Of a stretch of 35,637 bases of DNA, positions 8,104 through 17,307 are shown piece by piece. The DNA is from Thiohalobacter sp. Its GTDB lineage: Bacteria > Pseudomonadota > Gammaproteobacteria > DSM-19610. The DNA is taken from the NCBI GenBank assembly GCA_026984515.1, contig JALSRZ010000160.1, forward strand, positions 1 to 35,637, written 5' to 3'. The position numbers and the translations under genes were made by a program. The notes under the pieces are model-generated. The model made no database searches, was not told the DNA's origin, and worked only from the letters and a program-made list of their open reading frames with translations. Numbering within the stretch: position 1 is the stretch's first letter; every line of letters begins with the position of its first letter.

Positions 8104-9747
8104 TCACTTCCCACCCGGCAACGAAAAGAAAAAGCAGGCGCCCTGTTGCGGTACGCCTTCCCCCCAGATCCGGCCACCGTGGCGTTCAATAATCCGTTTC
8201 ACCGTCGCCAGCCCGATACCGGTCCCTTCGAAGTCGCTGCCGTGCAGGCGCTCGAACACACCGAACAGCTTGTCGGCATACTTCATGTCGAAACCGTCCC
8301 CGTTGTCGCGCACGAAGAAAACCGTGTCACCGTCCTCGGTGGTGGAATCCATTTCGATACAGGCATCGGCCTTGCGGCCGGAATATTTCCAGGCATTACC
8401 CAGCAGGTTCTCCAGCACGATGTTCATCAGGCTGGCATCCCCCTCCAGGCGCAGGCCGTCTTCGATCCGGATATCCACGGCACGCTGCGGCTCATCCTTC
8501 TGCAAACGCTCGAGCACCTTCCTGGCCAGCGAGGAAAGATCCACCGGCTCCCTTTTCAGCTCCTTGCGACCGATGCGCGACAGCGTGAGCAAATCATCGA
8601 TGAGCGCCCCCATACGCTGGCTGGCGGCGCGGATCCGCGCCAGGTAATCCCTGCCCCGGTCGTCCAGCTGACCGGCACAATCCTGCAGCAGCGCCTCACT
8701 GAAACCGTCTATGCCACGCAACGGTGCGCGCAGATCGTGGGATACCGAGTAGGAAAAGGCTTCCAGCTCTGCGATGGCATTCTGCATATCCGCGGTGCGC
8801 TGCTCGACAATCTGTTCCAGGTGTACCTGGTAACTGCGCAACTCGTTCTCAACCTGTTTCTTGTCACTGACATCAAACAGCGCACCATCCAGCCATACTA
8901 CGTCGCCGTGCTGGTCACGGTGCGCCTGACCCTTCTCGTAGATCCAGTGAATCCTGCCCTGTGCATCCACCAGCCGGTATTCGAGCACAAAGGACCGGTT
9001 TTCCTGTATGGCCGCACGCACACTGTCTTCTACGGCGCTTGCATCCTGCGGATGAATCAGGCTGGCGTAACTGCGTACCCGGTTATCGATAAAATCTTCC
9101 GGCGGGTAACCGGACAGCGCCTGGATGGCCTCACTGATAAACTCCATGCTGCGCTCGGCATCGAACCGGCAGCGATAGACCACGCCGGGTATATTGGCCA
9201 CCAGCGTACGATATCGTTCCTCACTGCGGCGTACTTCCCTTTCGCTCTCCTGGCGCTCGATTTCCCTGGCCACGCGCAGGGCGTAGATCTTCAATACTTC
9301 TTTTTTATAGTCCAGCTCATCGATCGGCTCTGTGTGCAGAACGACCACGATACCCGTCGGTTGCCCGGTCGAATCGAACAGGGGTGCGCCGATATAGGAC
9401 TGCACCCCCATATCGATCAGCATGGGGTCTTCAGGAAACAGTTCCTGGCAATTACTGCCGTAGGCACAGATTCTTTTGCCCACCACGTTTTCGCAGGGCG
9501 TACCCGGCAGCGTGTAATGGAAGGGATCGATGATGTTACCGTGCGCCATCGCCGCCAGCGCGCGAATGCTCGGTATACCCGCTTCGTTGTGGTACAGCCT
9601 GCCGACAAAGCCATAGGCTGTCCCGAACGTCTGCACCAGGTGTTCCACACACTGGCGCAGGAACTGTTCGCCGTCGGTTGCGCTCAGTTCAAAGGCAACC
9701 TCCTGGAGTACCGCACGTAATTTCCCTTCGAAACCGGCTTCTTCCAT
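8104..9747 (-). CDS. Cytoplasmic sensor histidine kinase (GAF-PAS-HisKA-HATPase)
   Basis: This 547-residue kinase has a GAF domain (about 15-165), a PAS/PAC domain (about 178-298), a short coiled linker, HisKA with SVSHDLRAPLRG around the phospho-acceptor H337, and a GHKL ATPase domain. The ATPase has an N box at 447-456, DNGDGF at 481-486 and GTGIGL at 508-513. There is no transmembrane segment, so it senses an internal signal through GAF/PAS. The H-box type resembles the phytochrome-like/Cph1 group, but the conserved phytochrome chromophore region is absent. No response regulator is adjacent, so it is an orphan kinase. It lies between ffh (upstream, 37-bp gap) and rpsP. Confidence 0.92.
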   Translation of the reverse strand: MEEAGFEGKLRAVLQEVAFELSATDGEQFLRQCVEHLVQTFGTAYGFVGRLYHNEAGIPSIRALAAMAHGNIIDPFHYTLPGTPCENVVGKRICAYGSNCQELFPEDPMLIDMGVQSYIGAPLFDSTGQPTGIVVVLHTEPIDELDYKKEVLKIYALRVAREIERQESEREVRRSEERYRTLVANIPGVVYRCRFDAERSMEFISEAIQALSGYPPEDFIDNRVRSYASLIHPQDASAVEDSVRAAIQENRSFVLEYRLVDAQGRIHWIYEKGQAHRDQHGDVVWLDGALFDVSDKKQVENELRSYQVHLEQIVEQRTADMQNAIAELEAFSYSVSHDLRAPLRGIDGFSEALLQDCAGQLDDRGRDYLARIRAASQRMGALIDDLLTLSRIGRKELKREPVDLSSLARKVLERLQKDEPQRAVDIRIEDGLRLEGDASLMNIVLENLLGNAWKYSGRKADACIEMDSTTEDGDTVFFVRDNGDGFDMKYADKLFGVFERLHGSDFEGTGIGLATVKRIIERHGGRIWGEGVPQQGACFFFSLPGGK

Positions 9748-9784
9748 ACTGCTCCCTGGTGGTGGATATGTCCCCGCCGGCCTG

Positions 9785-11143
9785 CTAGAACGGGAACCCC
9801 TGCGGCATGCGCCCCTTGAGTCCCCGCATCATGTTCTTCATGCCACCTTTCGACATTTTCTTCATCATTTTCTGCATCTGGGTGAACTGCTTCAACAGGC
9901 GGTTCACGTCCTGGACCCGGGTCCCGGAACCGGCCGCGATGCGACGCCGTCGCGAACCCTTGATGATATCGGGAAACCGCTTTTCCTTCGCCGTCATGGA
10001 GCGGATGATGGCCAGCATGTGCTGCATATCGCGGTCATTGACCTGCTCACGCACCTTCTGTGGTAACTGGCTGACCCCGGGCAGCTTGTCCATCAGGCCG
10101 CCCAGCCCGCCCATGCCCATCATCTGTTCCAGCTGGTCATGGAAATCATCCAGATCGAAGCGCTTGCCCTTGTGCAGCTTTTTGGCCAGCTTTTCCGCCT
10201 TGACCCGGTCGACCTTGCGTTCTGCTTCTTCGACCAGGCTGAGCACATCGCCCATGCCCAGGATGCGGGATGCCACGCGGTCGGGGTGAAAGGGTTCCAG
10301 CGCATCGGTCTTTTCCCCGATACCGAGGAACTTGATCGGCTTGCCGGTGATACTGCGAATCGACAGTGCCGCACCACCACGCGCGTCACCGTCGGTCTTG
10401 GTCAGCACCACGCCGCTGAGCGGCAGCGCCTCATGGAAAGCGCGCGCCGTGTTGGCGGCATCCTGCCCGGTCATGCTGTCGACCACGAACAGGGTCTCGA
10501 CCGGCTTGACCGCCGCATGGATACGGCGGATCTCGTCCATCATTTCACTGTCGATGTGCAGGCGACCCGCGGTATCGACGATCAGTACATCCAGGTGATG
10601 GTTACGTGCGTGATCCAGCGCCGCCGTCGCGATCGCCACCGGGTCCTGGTCGCCGCTGCTGGGAAAAAATTCGGCATCGACTTCAGCGGCCAGGGTCTGT
10701 AACTGCTGGATGGCAGCGGGCCGGTAGACGTCACAGCTGGCGACCAGCACCGATTTCTTTTTGCGTTCTTTCAGCCAGCGCGCCAGCTTGGCGGTGGACG
10801 TGGTCTTGCCCGAGCCCTGCAGGCCCGCCATCAACACCACCACCGGCGGCTGCGCGTTGAGGTTCAGTTCATCGTTGGCCTCGCCCATGAGCGAGACCAG
10901 CTCGTCATTGACGATCCTGACCAGCGCCTGCCCGGGACTGAGGCTCTGCAGCACTTCCTGGCCCACCGCGCGCGCACGAACCTTTTCAATGAATTCCTTG
11001 ACCACTGGCAGCGCCACATCGGCTTCCAGCAGCGCCATGCGCACTTCGCGCAGGGTATCCCTGATATTGTCTTCGCTGAGTCGGCCCTGCCCGCGCAGGT
11101 TCTTGATGGTCCGGCCGAGCCGGTCCGTGAGGTTTTGAAACAT
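9785..11143 (-). CDS. ffh: Signal recognition particle protein Ffh
   Basis: Ffh binds 4.5S RNA and signal sequences and, with FtsY, targets nascent membrane proteins to SecYEG. The 452-residue protein starts MFQNLTDRLGRTIKNLRG. It has the NG domain with P-loop GLQGSGKTT at 107-115 and DTAGRL, then the methionine-rich M domain (TQMQKMMKKMSKGGMKNMM) at the C-terminus. The ATG at 11143 is the family start; the open frame back to 11320 is non-homologous. In many gammaproteobacteria ffh is divergent from ypjD, and here one MBL-fold gene lies between them. Confidence 0.98.
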   Translation of the reverse strand: MFQNLTDRLGRTIKNLRGQGRLSEDNIRDTLREVRMALLEADVALPVVKEFIEKVRARAVGQEVLQSLSPGQALVRIVNDELVSLMGEANDELNLNAQPPVVVLMAGLQGSGKTTSTAKLARWLKERKKKSVLVASCDVYRPAAIQQLQTLAAEVDAEFFPSSGDQDPVAIATAALDHARNHHLDVLIVDTAGRLHIDSEMMDEIRRIHAAVKPVETLFVVDSMTGQDAANTARAFHEALPLSGVVLTKTDGDARGGAALSIRSITGKPIKFLGIGEKTDALEPFHPDRVASRILGMGDVLSLVEEAERKVDRVKAEKLAKKLHKGKRFDLDDFHDQLEQMMGMGGLGGLMDKLPGVSQLPQKVREQVNDRDMQHMLAIIRSMTAKEKRFPDIIKGSRRRRIAAGSGTRVQDVNRLLKQFTQMQKMMKKMSKGGMKNMMRGLKGRMPQGFPF

Positions 11144-11231
11144 AAGGCCTTGTCCCGCCGGAAAGATCGGTTGCAGACGGGGCAGGCATGGACGCAACGC
11201 GAATCCGCCGTACCCGGTCTGTACGGCGGGA

Positions 11232-11996
11232 TTATAGCGTGAAGCGCTCACCCCCGCACAAGCGGTGTACCGGCAGGCGGTCGATGCGACCACGGCACTG
11301 TTTGACGATGGTTTCCTCACTGCCCGGCTTGAGGTGTGTCAGGTACAGACGCGGCGTATGGTTGAGCTTTTTCAGGTCATCGGCCAGCAACTGCGGGCAA
11401 TAGTGCCGCGCCCTGGAACTCAGCTCTAGATCTTCGTCGGCAAAGGCGCTCTCCACGATCAACAGGTCCAGCTTGTCGTGGCGGTTCAGGGCCTCCCAGA
11501 AGCCATCGTTGCTGGTGGTATCCCCGCTGAATGCAAAACAGCCGACACCGTTCTGTACCCGGTAACCCGCCGCTGGTACGGCGTGGTTGACGGCAATCAT
11601 CTCGACGCGCCGGTTACCCACCTGGATCTGCTCGCCAGGGCCCATGACTTCAAAACGCAATACCGGTTGCTCCACACTGGGCAGCTGCGAGAAATCGGGC
11701 CAGATCTGCCAGTTGAAGATGTGTTCCCTGAGCACCCTGATCGTCTCTTCACGCGCATGCAGGACGACCGGTTCGCTCACCAGCTCGAAAATGGAATCGA
11801 GCAGCATGGGAATGCCGGCGATATGATCCAGGTGCGAGTGGGTGACGAAGATGTGCCGGATAGCCGCCATCTCTTCCAGGCTCAGTTCGGTAATCCCGGT
11901 GCCACCGTCGATCAGTATATCGTTGTCCACCAACAGGGACGTGGTACTCAGATCGGCACCGATCCCCCCGCTACAACCTAGTATCCTGAGTTCCAT
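11232..11996 (-). CDS. MBL-fold hydrolase, class II cyclic-nucleotide phosphodiesterase-like
   Basis: This 254-residue metallo-beta-lactamase-fold enzyme carries the metal-binding motif THSHLDHIAG (residues 52-61), a later metal-ligand region (FSGDTTSN) and a C-terminal YLTHLKPG. The N-terminal MELRILGCSGG and the HSHLDH form resemble class II 3',5'-cyclic-nucleotide phosphodiesterases more than RNase Z, but the substrate is inferred. I use the ATG at 11996 because MELRILGCSGG is the natural start of the fold; an in-frame start at 12053 would add 19 residues. The gene is 88 bp upstream of ffh on the same strand and divergent from ypjD. If it degrades cAMP it could link to carbon or stress control. 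Confidence 0.78.
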   Translation of the reverse strand: MELRILGCSGGIGADLSTTSLLVDNDILIDGGTGITELSLEEMAAIRHIFVTHSHLDHIAGIPMLLDSIFELVSEPVVLHAREETIRVLREHIFNWQIWPDFSQLPSVEQPVLRFEVMGPGEQIQVGNRRVEMIAVNHAVPAAGYRVQNGVGCFAFSGDTTSNDGFWEALNRHDKLDLLIVESAFADEDLELSSRARHYCPQLLADDLKKLNHTPRLYLTHLKPGSEETIVKQCRGRIDRLPVHRLCGGERFTL

Positions 11997-12204
11997 AAGT
12001 TCTACTCGTTTCGGTTCGTTTCCCTGCTCGATGCGAGGATCGTGCCAGCGCATTTCACAAAAAAAATGCAGGGCGCATCACAGTTCAGGCCCCGAAACCG
12101 CGCCTGTACAGGCTGCCGCCCCGGCACCTGACGCAACACGTCACCGGGCCTGACACGGGCAGGCAGTGCAGCCGGGCTTTTCGCCCACAGCTGCTTGTGC
12201 CATT

Positions 12205-13029
12205 ATGTTTTTTATGAACCTGTTCGCATTTTCCATGGTGGCTATCGTCCTCTACCTGCTCACCAGCGCGGCGCTGACCATGCGCCTGGCCGGCAGTGAC
12301 AGCGGCCTGCGCATGAACCGGAGCCTGATCCTGCTGCTGGGATTCGGCGGTGTGGCGATACACGCGATCGTGCTCTACCCGCACCTGGTCACCGGCAACG
12401 GCCTGAACCTGGGCTTTTTCAACGCTGCATCACTGGTTGCACTCATGATGGTAACCCTGCTGCTGGTAGTGGCGATCAAACAACCGGTCGAAAACCTGGG
12501 CATCCCGGTGCTGCCGATCGCAGCAGCCACGGTCGCGCTGGCCAGCTGGAATCCCGGACACCATGCCTTCATCACCGCGGGTACCTGGCAACTCGACCTG
12601 CACATCCTGTTTTCCGTGCTCGCCTACAGCCTGTTTGCGCTGGCCGCGGTTCAGGCTGTGCTGCTGGCCATCCAGGAGAAACACCTGCGCAACCGTCACC
12701 CCGGCGGCTATATCCGCGCCCTGCCGCCCCTGCAGATCATGGAAAGCCTGCTGTTCCAGATGATCGGCACCGGTTTTGTGCTGTTGAGCGCCGCGCTGCT
12801 GACCGGCATCCTGTTCCTGGAAGACATCTTCGCCCAGCACCTGGTCCACAAAACCGTGCTCTCGATTACCGCCTGGATCATCTTCGGCATCCTGCTGTGG
12901 GGACGCTGGAAATTCGGCTGGCGCGGCCGCAAGGCGATACGCTGGACGCTGATCGGGTTTGTTTTCCTGCTGCTGGCCTACTTCGGCAGTAAACTGGTGC
13001 TGGAACTGATCCTCGGCCGGAACGCCTGA
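12205..13029 (+). CDS. ypjD: YpjD/CcsA-family inner-membrane protein (cytochrome c assembly domain)
   Basis: This integral membrane protein has about eight hydrophobic helices. A central segment (YSLFALAAVQAVLLAIQEK) and a following HKTVLSITAWIIFG-type stretch are typical of the CcsA/CcmF/HemX-like family (E. coli YpjD). Members of the wider family handle heme during cytochrome c maturation; the role of YpjD itself is not settled. The start is uncertain: ATGs at 12205 and 12214 both precede the first helix, while a GTG at 12166 adds a non-hydrophobic leader. It is followed after 57 bp by a CNNM/CorB-type gene, as in E. coli (ypjD-yfjD next to ffh). Confidence 0.9.
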   Translation: MFFMNLFAFSMVAIVLYLLTSAALTMRLAGSDSGLRMNRSLILLLGFGGVAIHAIVLYPHLVTGNGLNLGFFNAASLVALMMVTLLLVVAIKQPVENLGIPVLPIAAATVALASWNPGHHAFITAGTWQLDLHILFSVLAYSLFALAAVQAVLLAIQEKHLRNRHPGGYIRALPPLQIMESLLFQMIGTGFVLLSAALLTGILFLEDIFAQHLVHKTVLSITAWIIFGILLWGRWKFGWRGRKAIRWTLIGFVFLLLAYFGSKLVLELILGRNA

Positions 13030-13086
13030 CAAAGCGGACGCCAGCGCCTACAATCAGCGTATCAGCGGCAACGGAGTTCAGGCTCT

Positions 13087-14367
13087 TTGGACGACATCCC
13101 TCTCAGCGTGCTGTTTGGCACGCTTATTTTTCTGATTATCCTGTCCGCGTTCTTTTCCGGTTCCGAAACCGGCCTGATGACGCTCAACCGCTATCGCTTG
13201 CGCCACCTGGCGCGCACCCGGCACGCTGGCGCAAGACGTGCACAGAAACTGCTGGAACGGCCGGACCGCCTGATTGGCCTGATCCTGCTTGGCAACAACT
13301 TCGTCAACATCCTGGCCTCGTCGCTGACCACGGTGATCGCCCTGCGCCTGGGCGGCGAAACCGGCATCGCCATCGGCGCGGGCCTGCTGACGCTGGTGAT
13401 CCTGATTTTTGCCGAAGTCACACCCAAAACGCTCGCCGCCCTGCACCCGGAACGGGTCGCCTTTCCGGCCGCCTTCATCTACGGCCCGCTGCTGTGGATC
13501 CTTCACCCGCTGGTGTGGGTGGTGAATACCATCGCCAATGCGCTGCTGAAAGCGCTCGGTATCCGCCAGGAAGAGGGCTCCATCGACGCGCTCAGCCAGG
13601 AAGAACTGCGCACGGTGGTTCTGGAAGCCGGCGCCATGATCCCGAAACGCCACCAGGACATGCTGCTGAATATCATCGATCTGGAAAAAGTCACTGTGGA
13701 AGACATCATGGTACCGCGCAAGGAGATCACCGGCATCGACCTGGAAGACAGCTGGGACGCCATCGTGCGCCAGATCAGCAGCAGCCAGTACACCCGCCTG
13801 CCGGTCTACCGGGACGGTATCGACAACGTGATCGGCTTTGTGCATATTCGCAAGATCCTGCCACTGCTGATGGCCGACAAACTGGACCAGGAGACCCTGG
13901 AGAACCTGATCAAGGAACCCCTGTTCATCCCGGAAAACACACCGCTCAACCGCCAGCTGCTGAATTTCCAGCGCGAGCGCCGGCGCATCGGCCTGGTGGT
14001 CGACGAGTACGGTGATATCCAGGGACTGGCCACGCTGGAAGATATCCTGGAAGAAGTGGTCGGCGAATTCACCACCGATCCCTCGGCGGCCGGTCGCGAC
14101 TACACGCCGGAAGAAGACGGCAGTTACCTGGTCAACGGCAGCGCCAGCATACGCGAACTGAACCGTTCCCTGCACATGGAACTGCCCGTCGACGGACCCA
14201 AGACACTGAACGGGATGGTGCTCGAATACCTGGAAGATATCCCGCGGCCCGGCACCAGCCTGCTGCTGTCCGGCTACCCGGTGGATATCGTGAAAACCAA
14301 GGGCAACCTGGTCAAGACGCTGCGTGTGCATACCACCCAGCGGCGTCCTGTACCCTCACCGGAGTGA
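13087..14367 (+). CDS. CNNM/CorB-family membrane protein (DUF21-CBS-CorC)
   Basis: The 426-residue protein is of the YfjD/CorB type. It has an N-terminal DUF21 membrane domain (about 1-180, with [19 protein letters not shown] and [20 protein letters not shown]), a CBS pair (about 200-325, with [14 protein letters not shown]) and a C-terminal CorC/HlyC domain (about 335-415). CNNM proteins are linked to Mg2+ (and Co2+) efflux and homeostasis. The start is a TTG at 13087 preceded by GGAG at a somewhat long spacing. It lies between ypjD and msrB, and its stop is 7 bp from the msrB start, so the three probably form one transcript. Confidence 0.93.
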   Translation: MDDIPLSVLFGTLIFLIILSAFFSGSETGLMTLNRYRLRHLARTRHAGARRAQKLLERPDRLIGLILLGNNFVNILASSLTTVIALRLGGETGIAIGAGLLTLVILIFAEVTPKTLAALHPERVAFPAAFIYGPLLWILHPLVWVVNTIANALLKALGIRQEEGSIDALSQEELRTVVLEAGAMIPKRHQDMLLNIIDLEKVTVEDIMVPRKEITGIDLEDSWDAIVRQISSSQYTRLPVYRDGIDNVIGFVHIRKILPLLMADKLDQETLENLIKEPLFIPENTPLNRQLLNFQRERRRIGLVVDEYGDIQGLATLEDILEEVVGEFTTDPSAAGRDYTPEEDGSYLVNGSASIRELNRSLHMELPVDGPKTLNGMVLEYLEDIPRPGTSLLLSGYPVDIVKTKGNLVKTLRVHTTQRRPVPSPE

Positions 14368-14374
14368 AGCGACT

Positions 14375-14773
14375 ATGGATGATAAGGTCAGCAAAAGCGA
14401 AGCGGAATGGCAGCAACAGCTCAGCCCGGAAGCGTTTGCAGTGACGCGCCGCAAGGGAACCGAACGTGCGTTCAGCGGGCGGTATCACGATTGTAAAACA
14501 GAAGGCATCTATCACTGCACCTGTTGCGATGCCCCCCTGTTCCGCTCGGACGAAAAATTTGATTCCGGCAGTGGCTGGCCCAGTTACTGGCAACCGCTGT
14601 CAGCAGCGGCCATCCATACGGAGGACGACCTGGACCACGGCATGAAACGCGTCGAAGTCCAGTGCGCCCGCTGCGGCGCGCACCTCGGCCACGTGTTCGA
14701 GGATGGCCCACCACCCACCGGACTGCGTTACTGTATAAATTCCATTTCCCTGAAACTCCGGGAAAAACCGTAG
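14375..14773 (+). CDS. msrB: Peptide-methionine (R)-S-oxide reductase
   Basis: MsrB reduces the R epimer of methionine sulfoxide in proteins. The 132-residue protein has the catalytic Cys in RYCINS (C120). Four zinc-binding cysteines are present (C48, C51, C97, C100, in YHCTCC and [12 protein letters not shown]), and the GSGWPSYW substrate-site motif is seen at 65-72. No signal peptide is seen, so it is cytoplasmic. The ATG at 14375 has GGAG upstream; an earlier start at 14324 would overlap the corB-type gene. It is the last gene of ypjD-corB-msrB. Confidence 0.97.
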   Translation: MDDKVSKSEAEWQQQLSPEAFAVTRRKGTERAFSGRYHDCKTEGIYHCTCCDAPLFRSDEKFDSGSGWPSYWQPLSAAAIHTEDDLDHGMKRVEVQCARCGAHLGHVFEDGPPPTGLRYCINSISLKLREKP

Positions 14774-14868
14774 CTACCGTGCGGGCGCAAGCTGCACGGG
14801 CAAGGGCCGGGAACGTACCGGCATCAGATTGCGCCACGCCGGCCGTTGTTTAACCAGGGGGGACAGAC

Positions 14869-15846
14869 ATGGCCAAACTTACACTGTCGTTCAAGGACCG
14901 TAAACTCAGGGTGATCACCCTGCAGGACGAGGATTGCCTGATCGGGCGGGAGTCGGGTTGCATGGTCGAAATCGACAGCCTGGCCATCGCGCCCAGGCAT
15001 GCCTGCATCCGCCGCGACGGTGCCAGCTTTGTGATTGAACCTGTCAGCGGCGATGCCGTGGTCGAAATCAACGGTCAGGCCATCGACACCGCCTGCACCC
15101 TCGGCGAGGGTGATCGCATCCAGGTCGGCAAGCACACACTGGTCTATTCGGAAACCGCTGACAGCACGGTAGCGGAACCCGCTCCCTCAGGCTCGGCACC
15201 CGCCGGCTGGATGCAGATCCAGAGTGGTTCACACCTGGGTCGCGTGATCCGGCTCGAAAAAGCCTTTACCCGGATCGGCAGGCCGGATGGCGAACTCGCG
15301 GTCATCGCCCGGCGTGAGGACGGTTACTACCTGTCGCACCTGCAGGGCGAACAGGCCACGGAACTCAATCAACAGGCCATCGACGACAATGCACACCGCC
15401 TGCAAAACGGTGACCGGATCCTGGTCGGCGAACTGCAGCTACAGTATTTTGTCGATGCCGCTGCCGTACAGGAATCCCCGGTCGAACCTGGCGAGCAAAG
15501 CGAGCAGCGGCAGTTCAGCCGCATCCCCTTCGATGTGCCGGTTACCCTGTCACTGGGAGAACAGCAATGGCATTCCGGCCTGATCGATGTCTCCCTGCAC
15601 GGTGCCCTGGTCAGGTCACCACCGGATTTTGAAGCCGACGCGCAACAGGACTACCGGCTTGCCATACACCTCGAAGGCGGGCCGGACATCCACATGGTCA
15701 TCCGGGTAGCACACCGGGATGACGAAGAACTCGGCCTGCAGTGCAAGGACATCGACGTCGACAGCATCACCCACCTGCGTCGCCTGGTGGAACTCAATCT
15801 CGGCGAACCGGAACTGCTGGAGCGGGAGCTGTCAGCACTGGGTTAA
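14869..15846 (+). CDS. FHA-FHA-PilZ fusion protein
   Basis: This 325-residue soluble protein combines three domains. FHA 1 (about 3-95) has GRE at 26-28, a shortened APRH in place of the usual SRxH, and INGQAI. FHA 2 (about 115-198) has IGRPDG at 136-141 and LNQQAI but lacks the SRxH loop, so its phosphothreonine binding is doubtful. A PilZ domain (about 212-315) has RQFSR (214-218) and DVSLHG (240-245), the RxxxR...DxSxxG signature for c-di-GMP binding. The PilZ part resembles the common stand-alone PilZ proteins. It could couple Ser/Thr phosphorylation with c-di-GMP; that is inference. The ATG at 14869 follows a strong purine-rich RBS (AGGGGGGACAG). It is convergent with radA. Confidence 0.88.
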   Translation: MAKLTLSFKDRKLRVITLQDEDCLIGRESGCMVEIDSLAIAPRHACIRRDGASFVIEPVSGDAVVEINGQAIDTACTLGEGDRIQVGKHTLVYSETADSTVAEPAPSGSAPAGWMQIQSGSHLGRVIRLEKAFTRIGRPDGELAVIARREDGYYLSHLQGEQATELNQQAIDDNAHRLQNGDRILVGELQLQYFVDAAAVQESPVEPGEQSEQRQFSRIPFDVPVTLSLGEQQWHSGLIDVSLHGALVRSPPDFEADAQQDYRLAIHLEGGPDIHMVIRVAHRDDEELGLQCKDIDVDSITHLRRLVELNLGEPELLERELSALG

Positions 15847-15881
15847 CAACACCCGCCGCAACCGGAAAGCCTGCCGCCTCG

Positions 15882-17279
15882 CTACGATTGCCTAAACCCG
15901 ACAGGCCCCTGGCCGGTGAACCACTCCAGTACATCGGTGTAACGCGTAACCGCGTGTATCTCCATGCCCTCTATACCGGCCTTGGGCGCATTGGCGGCAG
16001 GAATCAGCGCCCGCTGAAAACCCAGCTTGGCGGCTTCGCGCAGTCGTTCCTGACCGTTCGGGACCGGCCGGATTTCGCCGGCCAGCCCCACTTCACCGAA
16101 CACGACCAGGTTGTTCGGCAGCGCATGGTCACGGAAACTCGACAGCGCCGCCAGCAGCACCGGCAAATCCGCCGCGGTCTCACTGATGCGTACACCGCCG
16201 ACCACGTTTACGAATACATCCTGGTCACTCATCTGCACGCCACCGTGACGGTGCTGCACGGCCAGCAGCATGGCCAGCCGGTTCTGTTCGGGACCCAGGG
16301 AAACCCGGCGCGGGTTGGCCAGCTGGCTGTCATCGACCAGCGCCTGCACTTCCAGCAGCAGGGGACGCGTCCCCTCCATGGTGACCATGATGACGCTGCC
16401 GGCCACCGGTTGTTCGTGGCGTGACAGGAAGATCGAGGAAGGATTATGGATTTCCTTCAGGCCCTTGTCCGTCATCGCAAACACGCCCAGTTCGTTCACG
16501 GCACCGAAGCGATTCTTGACGGCGCGCACGATGCGGTAGCGTCCACCGGCGTCGCCTTCGAAATACAGCACGGTATCGACCATGTGTTCCAGCACGCGCG
16601 GTCCGGCCAGGGTGCCTTCCTTGGTCACGTGCCCGACCAGCAACAGCGCGGTCCCGGTCTGTTTGGCAAAACGCACCAGTTGTGCCGCGCTCTCGCGCAC
16701 CTGGCTGACCGAACCGGGTGCCGACTGCAACACCTCGGTGTACAGGGTCTGGATGGAATCGATCACCATGATCTGCGGCGTCTCCCGGCGCGCGTGTTCC
16801 AGCACCCGCTGCACTGAGGTCTCCGCGAGCAGGCACACCTGGTCGGCATCGACGCCCAGCCGCCGTGAACGCAGCGCCACCTGTTCGGGGGATTCTTCGC
16901 CGCTGACATACAGCACTTTCAGCCGCGCAGAGAAGGCCGCCAGCGCCTGCAACAGCAAGGTCGATTTACCAATGCCTGGATCACCGCCGATCAGTACCAC
17001 GGAACCCGCCACCAGGCCACCGCCCAGCACCCGGTCAAATTCTTCCATACCCACCGGGATACGGGTTTCCTGCCCGGGCTGCACCTCGCCCAGCCGCTGC
17101 ACTTCCGGTTGTGTGGTACCGGCATAACCGGCGAAACGGGCCGTCTTGGCGCCGGCCGGTACTACCGACAGGGATTCAACCAGGGTATTCCAGGCACCGC
17201 AATCGGCGCACTGCCCTGCCCATTTGCGGGACTGGGCACCGCAGTCACTGCACTGGTACATCACACTGGATTTGGCCAT
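15882..17279 (-). CDS. radA: DNA repair protein RadA (Sms)
   Basis: RadA is a RecA-like, DnaB-type branch-migration helicase that acts in recombinational repair. The 465-residue protein has an N-terminal zinc finger (C10, C13, C24, C27), Walker A GGDPGIGKST at 98-107, Walker B (IMVIDS), the RadA-specific KNRFG at 255-259 and a C-terminal Lon-protease-like domain. It starts 28 bp after the alr stop codon, ending the rpsF...dnaB-alr-radA run. It is convergent with the FHA-PilZ gene. Confidence 0.98.
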   Translation of the reverse strand: MAKSSVMYQCSDCGAQSRKWAGQCADCGAWNTLVESLSVVPAGAKTARFAGYAGTTQPEVQRLGEVQPGQETRIPVGMEEFDRVLGGGLVAGSVVLIGGDPGIGKSTLLLQALAAFSARLKVLYVSGEESPEQVALRSRRLGVDADQVCLLAETSVQRVLEHARRETPQIMVIDSIQTLYTEVLQSAPGSVSQVRESAAQLVRFAKQTGTALLLVGHVTKEGTLAGPRVLEHMVDTVLYFEGDAGGRYRIVRAVKNRFGAVNELGVFAMTDKGLKEIHNPSSIFLSRHEQPVAGSVIMVTMEGTRPLLLEVQALVDDSQLANPRRVSLGPEQNRLAMLLAVQHRHGGVQMSDQDVFVNVVGGVRISETAADLPVLLAALSSFRDHALPNNLVVFGEVGLAGEIRPVPNGQERLREAAKLGFQRALIPAANAPKAGIEGMEIHAVTRYTDVLEWFTGQGPVGFRQS

Positions 17280-17307
17280 CGCGAGATCCTTCTCTTACCG
17301 TTCCGGT

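Noticed and set aside
8050-9720. Plus-strand open frame of 556 codons
   Set aside because: Antisense to the sensor histidine kinase, a by-product of GC-rich codon use.
13078-14331. Minus-strand open frame of 417 codons
   Set aside because: Antisense to the CNNM/CorB gene; composition rich in His, Gln and Val as expected for a shadow frame.
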